From Pisolithus tinctorius (taxonomy: Eukaryota; Basidiomycota; Agaricomycetes; Boletales; Pisolithaceae), in the NCBI GenBank assembly GCA_024663395.1, contig JANFAH010000069.1:186001-250000 (forward strand): a stretch of 64,000 nucleotides of DNA. The letters are read 5' to 3'. A model generated the notes under the pieces. It ran no database searches. It was given only the letters and a program-made list of their open reading frames with translations, and was not told the origin of the DNA. The translations under genes and the position numbers were made by a program. This document shows positions 47,822-59,521 of this stretch, one piece after another (the stretch's first letter is position 1; the number at the start of each line of letters is the position of its first letter).

Positions 47822-48723
47822 CTAAGCATTCTTTTTCATCCCCAAGCCAGATTGATTTGCAAGTATCAAGTACCCCTTCTTGACATTGATGTCGATGACC
47901 GTGTCCTCCATGCTTTCCATCTTCTGAAGATGCAAACCCAAGTATGCTGCATCTGCCATGAGCATCCGCTGTAATTGGCATAGGTGTACAATCCTAGGGA
48001 TAGACATTGAAGTGCAACATACATGCATTTCATTGGTGGCTTTGAGATGTGAAAAAACATCAGTGACCTTCTGTCCATGCACCTTGCTGATCGCTCTCAA
48101 ATTAAAAAAAAACTGCTTGAACAGAAATACACAATTCAACGAGCACGGAACAAGAATGATGACGCTGGACAATTTAATACCTGTTCGTTGATACCCTCCG
48201 CTCCGTCCTTGCAACCTTTGGCCAATGATCGGACAACGCCAGGAATCGTTTTCAGGAACGTGGCTACCTCCTCGCTATCGAGTGTGATTTGAGTTTGTGT
48301 ATTGGTCGAGGCGAGCGGTTGGGTAATGTTAGATGGACCAGGCATCGGAGAAACCTCCCGCATTCCTTGAGGCAGTGTTCTGGCGATGGTGTGCTTCCTT
48401 GGACTGACTGTCACGTTGATCATATCGAAATCGTGGGCAAGCACCGTTTGAGGGGTGCCTGAGGATTTCTGGCTTTGCAGGAGCTGTGTGGTAATGAATT
48501 CTTTCGTCGTCGCCACCCCCTTTCCTTTCTGTCTCCCTCCAGGATCCCTCCCAGATCGCTGGTTCGCAGGTGGATCGTCTGCTACAGATGGAATGTCACC
48601 ATGGGTAGCCGTTTCATCATCCCCCGCAGCCACTGCAAATGGTGTGGGATCTAGGCCCTCATTTACAACGCTAGCACCATGGGAAAATGATTCCAACGGG
48701 AAGTCGACTTGTGATTCCATCAT
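47822..48723 (-). CDS. Unknown 260-aa protein, three exons
   Basis: Exons 48723-48181, 48115-48023 and 47968-47822 join in phase 0 across introns of 65 and 54 nt. The start is the first of two adjacent ATG codons (MMESQVDF). The long first exon is Ser/Thr/Pro-rich and probably disordered, with a basic patch (GGRQKGKGVATTKEF) and HDFDMINVTVSPRKHTIART, then EEVATFLKTIPGVVRSLAKG. The last two exons are helical (FFFNLRAISKVHGQKVTDVF, MADAAYLGLHLQKMESMEDT, VKKGYLILANQSG). It is not obviously a member of the MSDYYWQ family but lies between two of them, 95 bp downstream of copy C on the same strand. Its stop codon lies at the edge of satellite 2. No function can be assigned. Confidence 0.6.
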
Positions 48724-48818
48724 GTCTGAATCCAGCAGTGGAGACCCATGGGCTATCGTGATGAAAGCGGTATATTCATATGCATTTCCACAGGAGAGTA
48801 CAAAGCAATCGATATTAA

Positions 48819-50110
48819 TTACTTATGGGGGGGAGGTCGACTGATCATCTGTAGCAAATGCTGACTAAACCCTATAGGCTGGCTGCCTTCCCTGTCAGGA
48901 CGTGCAGCAGGAGGGTTTGGAGATGGTCTTTTCCGTTGGCCACCCTCTTCTTCGTCGCTGCCCTCTGACAGCCGCCGCTTCTGTGTCACAGCCAGCTGAC
49001 ATCGGATTGTGAGGTTCAGTGACGCCTGATGAGATGAAACACACTTGCCCGGTTTGGAGGAGGGGGGACATCGGAGTCCTGTTCCCCACCTCCATCGTTT
49101 TTCCCCATATCGTTGCTGCCCTCGCTGCCCTCTTCTTCATTCTCATTGCGTCCTTCCCCCCCATTGCCCCCTTCCCCTCCGTGATCCTCATTCCCACTGA
49201 TCTCAGGATTCGTATCATCTCCATGCTCCATGTCCTGGTCCACATCGCTCATGTTCTTTGGATCTATCTCCCCATCCAATCCCCCAACATCTGTACCCTT
49301 TTCTTCATCCTTGAAACCAAGCCCCTCGTCCCATTCCACCCACTGAGATACTATTGATGTAATCAATGTAATGTCAGAATAAATGTCATTGGATTGGAAA
49401 TGTCACTCACTCCAAAGTGGGTCCATTTCTTGTGAATACCAATCGACCACTTCGTCCCACATCTTCGGAAGGTCTTCATCAGGAACCGAATCTACCTCCC
49501 AATCATATTCCTCCCCAATGAAACAATATGGGATCCAATCACGATAACGACCCCAGTCCATTTCTGATGAGTGTATCAGACACCTGGATGATAAATGAAA
49601 CCTGTATGATGACTCACGGAAGGAATCTACCAATCTCTCAAGATTGGTCAGGCAATGTGCCCTGAAATTGTTTACCGACTCGGGATCATGCCGGCCGATG
49701 AGGTATTCTGTCACCAGGAATTCCTCGAAGCTGGGACAGCGATGTGTTGGAATATCTTCTTCTTTCATACCGATGCTTGGGCGGATGAGGGCTTCGATGA
49801 TGTTGTCCAGATGGACGATGTTTCTGAGGAGAGTGGGGCAGAAATTCGCATACCGTTTGCTTTGAGCCTTTTGGAAATGCAGATGTAATCGCATGAGGAG
49901 GTAATACCTCCATAAAAACAATTTTATGAAGGTGAAATAGCACCCAGGGAGCGATACGTGGTCTTCGGTGATCTTGAGGTAGAGATTCGTGGACGTGACC
50001 TTCACCATGGTCTCCTCGGGATCTGCATATTCCACCTTGTATATGATCTGCTAGATGTAATCGATCTGTAGTGGTGTTGGGAGTGATTGTTGCCAGTAGT
50101 AGTCCGACAT
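48819..50110 (-). pseudogene. MSDYYWQ-family copy C with an early stop codon
   Basis: Exons 50110-49618, 49563-49411, 49350-49049 and 48995-48819 keep one frame (375 codons) with the same intron positions and phases as A and B (introns 54, 60 and 53 nt). The only break is TAG at 50053-50051, codon 20 (MSDYYWQ ... DYI-stop-QIIYKVEY), where A has Leu. The rest is intact: FLWRYYLLMRLHLHFQK, LLRNIVHLDNIIEALIRP, SFEEFLVTEYLIGRHDPESV, EEYDWEVDSVPDEDLPKMWD, ISQWVEWDE, a strongly acidic Gly/Glu-rich stretch and a basic tail ending QPIGFSQHLLQMISRPPPHK. Intron 3 has a GC donor (CGG/GCAAGT). It is either a very recent pseudogene, or translated by readthrough or from a later start; no in-frame ATG follows closely. 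It marks the right end of the CpG-rich block. Confidence 0.65.
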
Positions 50111-50189
50111 GTCGTTGAGATCGATCTCGAATCAGGCTGAATGATAAGGATGAAGATGAAATTTGTAGCAACACAGCATATCGCCTAAA

Positions 50190-51790
50190 TCGGTCCCACG
50201 TTAATGACGCCTTTCACTGGAAACATTTCTCAGTTTCTTTGCTGAAAACATTTTAAAAAAAGATTGAAAAATGAGACTCTTTAATTTGGGATGTTTTTGT
50301 GAGAAATATTGTAAAAATATTTTGGATTTGTATTGTCTATCATGCTTTACAAAATGCCACTAGAAAATTTTAAAGCTTTGCATATAAAAAAATTATGGAT
50401 GTTCAGCAGAATGATTTTGAACACAATATGTGTGATACATTGTAAATAATTTTCCAATATATGTCACTTTTTTTTAGAATTAACAATTGGCTTTTTTGTG
50501 AGCAGAAAGTCTACAAAGTAGGCAGTATTTATTTAGTCTAAGTACTGTATTGCAATGATGAATTGTGTGCTGAAGCTCATATGAAAAACATTCTGCTTTT
50601 TTTATGCTCAAACATGTAATATACAGTGAAATATTTTTCAACAAAAAATCAAATCAGAAATAAAGTCTTTCCACATTAAAATCATAGGTCAAAACATCAA
50701 AAATTATTTCTAGATGAAATATTGAGTATATTATTACACATGCCAAGAGCAATTGATACAGTATAATTTGAGAGGCACAAGGGAGTCTTTGAACACAGGT
50801 CATTCAATGCACACAGAATGTAGTATTAAGTAGTGGACTACTGTATAGTTGTAGATCTTGTGACTGCCATTGCTTTCAAGTGCATTGCCACTTTGAGCCA
50901 AGCTGATCATACTACCATCTGAGTTGCCAGATACTTAGATGATAACAAGTGGCCAATTTTGAAATGGGGGTGCATGGATATAGTGGCCTGTGGGTGGCAA
51001 TGGAACTAATTTTGCAGTGTTTGTAATTACAATTGTGGCTCCCCCTCATCCTCATCCTGCTGCTCCTGCCAGTGGTTGTCCCATCCATGGTCTGAGCCTC
51101 CCTATACCAAGTGCACATGCCTCCCCTACAGCTCTTCTTTAAATACAGCTTTGTACCAATTTAAGTGCCTTGAGGTCAAAACCTAACAGTCAGGACCACT
51201 CACTCTGACAAACTCTGACACTCCCAGAGGGCTAGAACCAAAGTGCAGAGGAAGTTTGACAAAGCAGAGAGGCAGAAGTGGAGTGAAGGCATTGGGTTCA
51301 GCTTGTGTGCTGCCCCCTTGTATGTTACTCAATGGAGGTCAACAGCTGTCAGTTGGGTGCTCTTAGATGAATATGGAAACTTTGAATAGTGCAACAAAAA
51401 GGAATATGTACATACTAGTAGCCTCAGGGAATCCACATGCCCCATCAGTGGATTGGATGTCAGTGGTTGCACATCACTAGCTATTGAGCCATTCTGAGGA
51501 CATAATAAAGCACAATTAGACAACACCATCAGTGGTAGGCAACTACAGTATGAAAGTCACTCACCTTGGTTCCTTCTGATATGTAATCAACCATGTGTTC
51601 CAGGGATCAATGTTGATGTGGTACAAATCATGAGTGGTATGTGACAATGCAAGGTCACATTGGCATGTGTCAATCATGATTTGTCTGAAACCAGCCTTTC
51701 AGGAGCTTTTTTCTTGGTTTCTTTCTGATTATAGTACACCTGTTTTATTAATTGTTTGTGTAATGGATGACTGCATGGCTAATCATAGCT
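50190..51790. other. AT-rich, CpG-poor DNA without a gene
   Basis: 50,210-50,760 is extremely AT-rich with no frame of note. The remainder has only short frames. The change in composition at about 50,190 is abrupt, just upstream of copy C. Confidence 0.6.
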
Positions 51791-51791
51791 G

Positions 51792-53338
51792 TCAACACTG
51801 GGGAACTCCTAAATGATATGCATGAAACTTACTTGACTTTCTTGTCAAGGAACTGCTCAGCAGTCTCATGCATCTTTGTAAGTACCATGGATGACAGTTC
51901 CTCAGCACTCTGGAGAGAACATGAGTTGTCTTACTGATCAAAACATTTGCCATGACATATGAATTGTTGGCTCTTGCTACCAATGTCAACCTCAACAGCT
52001 GGTCAAGCATCTGACTTCTCAGCAATTTTGAATGTTCTGTAGACAATATAAGATGCTGTCCTGTTTGACAGTTGTTGCATGTACTAACCAGTGCTTCAAG
52101 TCCTCCTGGACATCCACACCCTTGAACTTGCAGCCAATCAAGCCCTTAAATGTGAAGACAGTGTTGATGGATTAACCACTGCTTGACACTTGGCAGGCAG
52201 GCCAATGAGATGCTCCCCATGTTTTGTGAAGGCCACTACTGATGGGGTTGTCCAGGCACCTTTGGAGTTCTCAGTCACACATGCCTGCTTGCCCTCTATG
52301 ATGGAAATGATGAACTTGTTGTACCAAGGTCAATTCCAACCATGAGGCTTTCAATAAATGCCAAACTTTTTTTTTTCCTGCAGGAGGGTCATCAACATAC
52401 CAGTGACTTTAGAGTTCATGTTCCCCATGATTGAGGACCACAGGATGTCCTGTATGAGTGAGGGTGTGGTTCCCAGCATGCCATATCTGGATCACCATAC
52501 CTCTTGGCACCAGTGGGTGGACTGATGGATGGAGTTTGGTGCAGTGAAGGGCATGAGCAATGAATTTCTGTAACTTGATCTTCAAGCTGGACAAGGATGG
52601 GGCCATCCACAAAAAAGTCACAGGCTATATATTCCTGGATGCCATCAGGCCAGGTCAGTAAACTCTTTGTCTTCAATGATCATACTGGACCATTAACTCC
52701 AATTATGTGGGTTGGGGGGGGGAGAATGGATGCATTGGGGTTTTTGCATTTGTTATGTCATGGAACATACATACATAGCTGAATGTGCATACATCATGGA
52801 CAGTGGGATGTGTCACTGTCACTTGTACAGTAGACTTTTTCATAATGCATATGTGTTGCACCAGCCTTTCTGAGATGCAAGATGAGATTCATTCAGCACC
52901 AAATGTGTAACAGTGTGACATGTGTGACATCTACAGTCTACCTATGGCCTCCAATAGTAGTCCAATGTAGTCTGCTTCACATTCTGCATTTCCTCCCAAT
53001 ACATCTCACCATGGAACTTATGAACATGTCTTATCAACTCCAAAGAGGTGTTTGCATGACTCTAACTGATGCAAGCTGCTTCAATTTTTTCACACAACAG
53101 CACAATCTCTGCAGGTGATATTGAGGCTAATGTGGGCTGGACATCTTTGTCATCCAAATTGACTGATAATTTTACCACATTCAACAGCCATCTGGTACCA
53201 GACTGTTGTAGTGTTGGCTGCATCATTTTTGAATTGATACATGTGCTCACCAATTTCAGTTTCTTCCTGTGGTGTAAGAATCTTGTCAATGGTCAGTGGT
53301 ACACTGAAGATGTGCTTGTGCTCCTGTAGTGTTTTCAT
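51792..53338 (-). pseudogene. Relic of an unrecognised coding sequence
   Basis: Three separated minus-strand pieces look protein-like: 53338-53150 (FSVPLTIDKILTPQEETEIG, NDAANTTTVWYQMAVECG), 52676-52416 (LLTWPDGIQEYIACDFFVDG, RYGDPDMACWEPHP) and 52046-51792 (LLRLTLVARANNSYVMANVL). They are collinear, but the frames are broken and CpG is scarce. A decayed transposase or host gene is possible; I could not identify it. Confidence 0.3.
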
Positions 53339-53339
53339 G

Positions 53340-54245
53340 GAGTCCTTAAGTTCTTCCTCAGTGGTTGTAAGTTGTGGTGATGGATGAGATGCAGGAATTT
53401 TAATTATAAGTTCAGTGGCTCAGCCCCATTCAGTGGACTTCCCCTCTGCCAACAGAGCACCTCATACTGCATAATATCAATCCAGATCCTATGCATTAGT
53501 ATTTATGCAAAAATGTGACATTACCCTGCATTCCACTGTGGAATCACCCAAAAGGTCATGCAAAATGAGATTTATGCATCAGTAGCAAATGCATTATGAG
53601 AAGGTGTGCTGTATATTGATATTGCCATCAGTTATGAGTTTATCTGGTGAGAGTATATGCTGGAGCATGTTATAAAATAATTACCAAAAATTCAATGTTC
53701 TATCACATGGGTTTCATTGACACTGTTTGGACACTTGGCCAGGGGACAAGTCTGCAGCTCTACTTCATCATGTGTGCCACCCATCCTCCACATTATCAAA
53801 GATGGCTCATACCTCCTTCTCTGACCATACATACAGCAACCCATCGGGCAACAGTTATGTTATCCACAATCCTACATAGTCAACCCCACTTTGCTGTGAG
53901 TTATTCTGCACCCTGCACTGCACCTTCCCTTGCTCAACCACCCCCCAATATGTCACATGATGTCACATGACATACCAGCCACATCTTTTTGCAGTGTTGT
54001 TTGGTGTCTTCCAAGTCTGACATGCACATGTTTTGTACAATACAACCCTTGTTATCTTAGGCCCTGAGCCTACAGATGCCTGCTCCAAATGTCTGTCATC
54101 TCTGGCTAAGCTGCAACTTGTCTATTATTTTTGTATAATAAAAAGTTGTATGCACATATATTACTGGGTGCTGACTAAGCATGCAAAAATGCGTACAGGC
54201 AATGAGGCAAAAACACAGTAGTTGTAAGTCAGAAAGGAAAGCAAC
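53340..54245. other. No recognisable gene
   Basis: CpG-poor DNA with short frames only. A tandem ATGTCACATG duplication (CACATGATGTCACATGAC) is seen near 53954. CpG content jumps at about 54,250. Confidence 0.5.
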
Positions 54246-54249
54246 AGAA

Positions 54250-56650
54250 ATAAAGGACATAAACTATACCCCGTTCGAAAGGTCTCGTTGATTAGTACCA
54301 TAATCTGAAAAAGCGAGAAGTAGGACGGCGAAATGGGCGAACTATTGCGTACACACCGGTGAGGTATCACCTAGGGGAGGGAGAGGGGAGACCCTCGAGT
54401 GACAACAGCTGGGGGGATCAACACCAAGCTATGGCAGATGGTAGGGAACCTGCAGACGTATACCAGAAAAAGGAATCATGCCATTTCGACCACCCAATCC
54501 AGAGCTATACCCAAAGTGGCTCACCACCCTCTGAATACAAAAACAGGCATATCTCGACAATGACTGCGCGGAACCGGATGAAAAAGGTATCCCAAGGAAG
54601 GGTTAAGCGAAGGGAACAAACTGCCCAAAAACCGAGAGGAGCGGCGGAGAAACGCGTGAGATATGATCTCAAGTCCTCAAAGGTGGGGAGAGGAGAGTCG
54701 CCTGAACAACAATGGCTGGGGGGATCAACACAAAACACTGGGAGATGGTAGGAAACACCTATAAGAGTGCAGAGAAAAGGGAACCGCACTAACCTGACCA
54801 TTCAGTCACGAGGTATGCACATAAGCATCGCACAGCACTCCTAACACGAAAACGGTCATATCTCTATAACAACCACACGGAATTGGATGAATGAGGCGTC
54901 CCCAGCGAGGGCTGAGTGAGGGAAACAAACGACCCGAAAGGCGAGAGAAACGGCATAGCAACACGCGAGATACGACGACGAGACCTCAAGGGTGGGCCTT
55001 CCCACAAATATGCAAATAACTCTGGAACTGCTTGGCCTGTCAGGAAGATCCTATGATCAACAGGAAGCTATCGCCATCCTGCAAAAAAGCGAGAGACGCA
55101 GCACGACTTACATCTATTATATTTATGGCACACATATGGAGTGCATCACTGGTATTTTTTTTACTGCCTCGTCTACACCTAACGCTTCCCCCGACATTCC
55201 TAATTTGGAATACCGCCGGCATGTCACGTGATATATTGGGGGCGGTTGAGCTGGGACAGCTCTGCACGAAAGGCACACCATCGAGATCCTGGAGTCGTAG
55301 ATCACGCAGTTCTGCGCCTTTCCTATCGCTTTTCGGAATGCTCGTTCCCCTCGCCGAGATCTCTCTGGGGAGACCTCTTTCGTCTAATTCCGTGCAGCCG
55401 TTGTTGAGATATCACCATTTTCGTGTTTGGAGGGCAGTGAAACATTTTCGTGTGTAGCTCAGGATCGGATGGTCCAATCATGGTGATTCCTTTTTCTCCG
55501 CGTTTATCTGCAAGTACCCTACCGCCTTCTTGAGGCTCGTGTTGATCACCCTAGCCGTTATCCTGAGGTTGTCACCCGCTTGTTCGCTTGCCCGGAGTTA
55601 CCCCCATCATCTTGGGGCCGTATCTCGCTCGTTTCTCCGACGCGTCTCTCGCCTCTTTTCAGGATCATACTGCTCGATGACGACTCCTTGGTGATGCCTG
55701 GATCATTCTGATTGGTGCATATGTTACAGAGATATTCGCATTTTTGTGGCAAGGCCCACCCTTGAGGTCCTCTTGTCGTACCTCACACATCTCCGCGCCC
55801 CTTCTCTCGCTTTCTGAGCCACAAATCCCTCTCACTGACCCATTTTTGGGGAGCCCTTGTTCATCCAATTCCGTGCACTCGTTGTCAAGATACTCCCATT
55901 TTTCTGTTTGCAGGGTTTCAAGATGGTTTGGCATATAACTCAGGATTGGGTGATCCAATCGGTGGGTTTTCTCTTTCTCCCTGATTTCCCTGGAGTCCTC
56001 TACTGCATCCCAGAGTTTCGTGTCAGTCACCCCAGCCATTGCCGTTCGAGGGTCACCTCACTCCTTCCCCCAGGACGTTATCTCGCATGTCTCATGCGTT
56101 TCACGGTTGTTCCTCTCGCGTTCTTTGGATTGTGCACTACTCATCGAAGGCTTTCCGATGGTGGATTGTACATCGCACTTGCTACCACCGTTGCAGAGAT
56201 ATGCCTGTCTCCGTGCCAGTTAGGGAACTCGTCTTCGATCGATGGTCCCCCCTTTCCCGTCAACAACATCATGTATGTGACATCTCACCCATTCCTGGGC
56301 CCGACTTCTCACTTTTCGGGAGCTTGGTGCTCCTATTCTAGATCTTCTGAATGGTACTCTTTCCGTCGTCGTCGCTGCAGAACTTGTGGTGATATTCTTT
56401 TTTTTTTGGTGATGAGGACACCTTTAGACGGTTTTGCAGATATCTCAGGACAAGGAGTGTGGATTTCCTCTGTTCGTTTTGCGCCGTGCTCGTTGCATTC
56501 CCCTCTGCCATCACCTGGCATTTCGTGGCATTCTGAGCGGCCGTTGTCTGTCGATGTGTCGTTGTCTCGCCTCCCCTCTCATGACCATGGGTTCTTGTGT
56601 AGTCGAGCTGCCTTCGGGTTGACTGGGACAGTCACACAACGAATTTTGGA
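54250..56650. repeat. Compound repeat: diverged tandem units in inverted orientation
   Basis: Left arm (54,250-55,030): CTGGGGGGATCAACAC occurs at about 54409 and again 307 bp later. Right arm (55,230-56,650): the reverse-complement forms GTGTTGATCACCCTAGCC (about 55541) and GTGTCAGTCACCCCAGCC (about 56021) appear 480 bp apart. Other paired segments include the left GACCCTCGAG block near 54390 with the right TTCGAGGGTCACCT near 56047, and the left GGAATTGGATGAATGAGG near 54880 with the right TTCATCCAATTCCGTGCA near 55859. The arms are diverged and rich in CpG. Short open frames inside are not convincing genes. Confidence 0.7.
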
Positions 56651-56659
56651 GAGTTAAGC

Positions 56660-57871
56660 AAAGTTTTAATGTAGTAGAAAATGTAAAGACTGTACTTGAA
56701 AATTAATTTGACAATTCTTCAAAGGCAAAACTTGAAGTTTTGTGAATGCCTCAATGTTTGCTGATACTTCAAGTTTATGCACATGTATCGAGAGCGTCAG
56801 AATGTCAATGTTAGCTTTAAGTTTGGTAGTGCTTCGAAGATGGGTGCGAACTTCCAATTTCATCTTCACATTACAACTTCAACAAAATATCAAGCTCAAG
56901 AATGGACTATATTCGTGTGTTGACCAAGGTTCCAAATGTGCACAAACAATAAATACCTTGGGATGAGGACGAAATGTGGATTGAAATGTAAAGTATGATG
57001 TATGGTTTATATGAATTGCCTGCTGGTTGCCCATTCATCACCCACGGTCGAGCTTTCTCCAAATGCGTCCAGGAGCGCCCAGAGGGCTTTGGTATATTAA
57101 AAGCATTGGTGTACTGCAAAAGTTGCGCACCACTTTTTAAGTTGCGCATTACTTGTGTGCTGGAGAAGACTGATTACCGGCATTGTAGGGTACCTGAGAA
57201 TGGGAAGATGACGGGGTGTCCCTTTGGACAAAAGCATGTATAGAGGGTCGAACCGTGGGCAGAATAGAAAGTTGCAAAGAGCCGGTCGAGTACAGACCTC
57301 GTCTTGCTCACAACGTGTATTGTGAGTTTTATATCCACGCACGCGAACGTGAAGGAAAACAAAACCAGATGTTGCGTTCTGTACAAAGATCTGACGTCAA
57401 GGAAAAAAAGTGACCAGGTAAGTGCGTGATGGATCGGGTACAACGGTGAAACGGTATGCCCAACTTCCCAATACTCGTCTGACTCGAATGCGTGCCATCG
57501 CGACCTCGACTGGCCAGCAATGCGTTTGTTGTATCCGCGGATGCGAAGCATCGCCAACGCTCATTTTGTTTCCTGACGCCTTATCGTATACCAGTAAACT
57601 GTTGTCAGTAGCGTATCCACCTCGAATATGTTCAGCACTCCTGCATCCTCACAGTCTCCGTTTGTCCAGCACCTCATTCAATTAGTAGCTTCTGTTCCCG
57701 CGTCGTACGAAATTCACCTTGTGCCTCATTCACGAATTCCCCTCGCTGACAGTCGACTGTTGGTCTCATGTGGCACAACTGTCGATTCCCCCTCCACGCT
57801 CGGCGACTTCAACACGAACTCTCCTCTTCTACACTCAGCGACTTCAATTCTACCCCTTCCCTGCCCCACCC
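56660..57871. other. No convincing gene; includes the 5' flank of the gene at 57872
   Basis: 56,660-57,000 is AT-rich. 57,000-57,620 has overlapping short frames on both strands. 57,620-57,871 is CT-rich on the plus strand, which is common upstream of fungal start codons. Confidence 0.4.
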
Positions 57872-58321
57872 ATGTCCCCCAACGCGTTCAAAACTCCCGA
57901 TGGCGCTTCGACTCCCATTGACGTGCCCGAGACCACTGAGGCAGTGACAGACGTGCTCAGGGATTTGTATAACTTGGTGGTATGTCTGCCATTCCGCTTG
58001 CGTACTAGTCCGTCGATATTGACTTGCCCCTAGAACTTTTCTCCCAACGGCTCGCCCCCCGAATGGGCTGCTCCTGCTGCCGTCGCCATGCCCTCCACCA
58101 TCGACCCTGCTTTACTCTCCCTCAACACTCATCCCCCTCCTGATATCCCAGCCGACAATGTTCCCGTCACCGAGACCGTTGCGCCTAACCCGGGCGTCGA
58201 CTTCCATTCCATTCTAACTTTCCGCAATAGCCTTCAGGCCGCCGTCTATGCGCTGGACCGTTTCCTTGCCGAACAGGCTGTGTCCAAGAAGGTGCTTGGA
58301 AAGCAGAAGAGGGAGGACTAG
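57872..58321 (+). CDS. Small unknown protein, two exons, 131 aa
   Basis: An ATG at 57872 after a CT-rich leader opens MSPNAFKTPDGASTPIDVP and ETTEAVTDVLRDLYNLV (57872-57979). A 54-nt GT-AG intron (57980-58033) joins in phase 0 to 58034-58321, which reads NFSPNGSPPEWAAPAAVAMP and, after a Pro-rich stretch, FHSILTFRNSLQAAVYALDR, FLAEQAVSKKVLGKQKRED. The C-terminal 35 residues should form an amphipathic helix with a basic end. No signal peptide or known domain is visible. It converges with the minus-strand gene whose 3' part lies right of 58321. Confidence 0.6.
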
Positions 58322-58737
58322 GCAATGGAGCAGGAACTGAATCGTGGTTTCTTCGCCTTTGAGGCTTCAACAGCCTTGTAGATCTTATATACACCCCATT
58401 TCCCTGTAGTTTCAACACTTCGTTGGTCAGAGCGGATCTCTGTCGTCGTATATAAAGGAATGAAATCTTTGTCCACCAACCGTGGATGGATGGAAGAACT
58501 TGATGCAGATAAAGGAGAAATGCGACAACGAAGAAGTGGTAGGCAAGCAGGAAGGCGACGAAGGGGCAATTCTGGATGGGGGTTAGTGGAGAACAAGTGC
58601 AGTACATTGATATCACCCTGAAACGAGGGGGGCGGGCCCACGAACGCAGTCCGACACCACAACGCCGCCGGTGAGAGAATGGTGCATATTCCACGCGTCG
58701 CCAAAGGATTGCACCTTTGTCAGTGCACCTACTACTT

Positions 58738-59521
58738 ACCGCTTTGTTCCACAGCAGGGGGGAAAAGAGCTGGGCATGCGTCTGATGTGATCTGTTCCAG
58801 AGTGGTTGCTAACAATATTAATCATGACTTACGTATCTCGTCAGCCATAACATCTCCATGCATGCCTCAACATAGTTGACAGTGCCTTGCCCAAACATGT
58901 CCTTCATCACGATCATGGCCATAAGTCACAACAACTGAAGAGAAAATACGTACGAGTCTCTCCAGCGAGATAATCTCGCCAGCCTCCAGAGCCCGAAGCC
59001 TATCAGTATCATCAGTAGGAGATCACAATGATGCGTGGCGATGCTCACATGATCTTTTTCTCTTCGTCCACGGCTTTCGCCAGTTCAAGGCAATCACGAA
59101 CAAATCTAAGCTTGATCCCGTAACTAACGACCTCCTACAACAGGATTCAGCCACGAAGGCACAAAGGCAACTATAGATGTAGCACACCGGCCGTACGCCA
59201 CCTTGAATGGCCTTTCGAACATCAGGACAGATGAACTCATTCTATAATCAGTGGTCAGTGGTCAGCAAACATCTCGAAGGTTTCTCATTGTTTCCTCACA
59301 GCATTTGCAAGGGGGTTGCCCTCTGCAGCACGAATGGGGGGCGGAAGGGCGGGGACACCAGCATGAGTACTGGCGACGTTGGGCAGATGAACTGGAGTTC
59401 TGGGCGTAGACGGCAGACTGGACAGGTCTAAGAAAGTTTGGTTAGGACCACGAGAACGCAGGTTATACGGTGTGTAGCGCCTGATGCCCTTGCGAGCCAT
59501 ACTGCGAGTGATGGGAGACAT
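58738..59521 (-). CDS. Unknown multi-exon gene (3' end unresolved)
   Basis: The start ATG at 59521 gives MSPITRSMARKGIRRYTPYN, basic and Pro-rich. Exons 59521-59300, 59241-59188, 59134-59049, 58999-58954, 58901-58833 and 58781-58738 join in phase across introns of 58, 53, 49, 52 and 51 nt. The later exons read NEFICPDVRKAIQGGVRP, EVVSYGIKLRFVRDCLELAK, AVDEEKKIM, LRALEAGEIISLERL, DMFGQGTVNYVEACMEML and THAQLFSPLLWNKA. The helical, charged middle part may be a coiled coil. A further exon toward 58,340 is likely but not fixed. Short exons of 44-86 nt with regular introns are typical of this genome. The family is not recognised. Confidence 0.5.
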
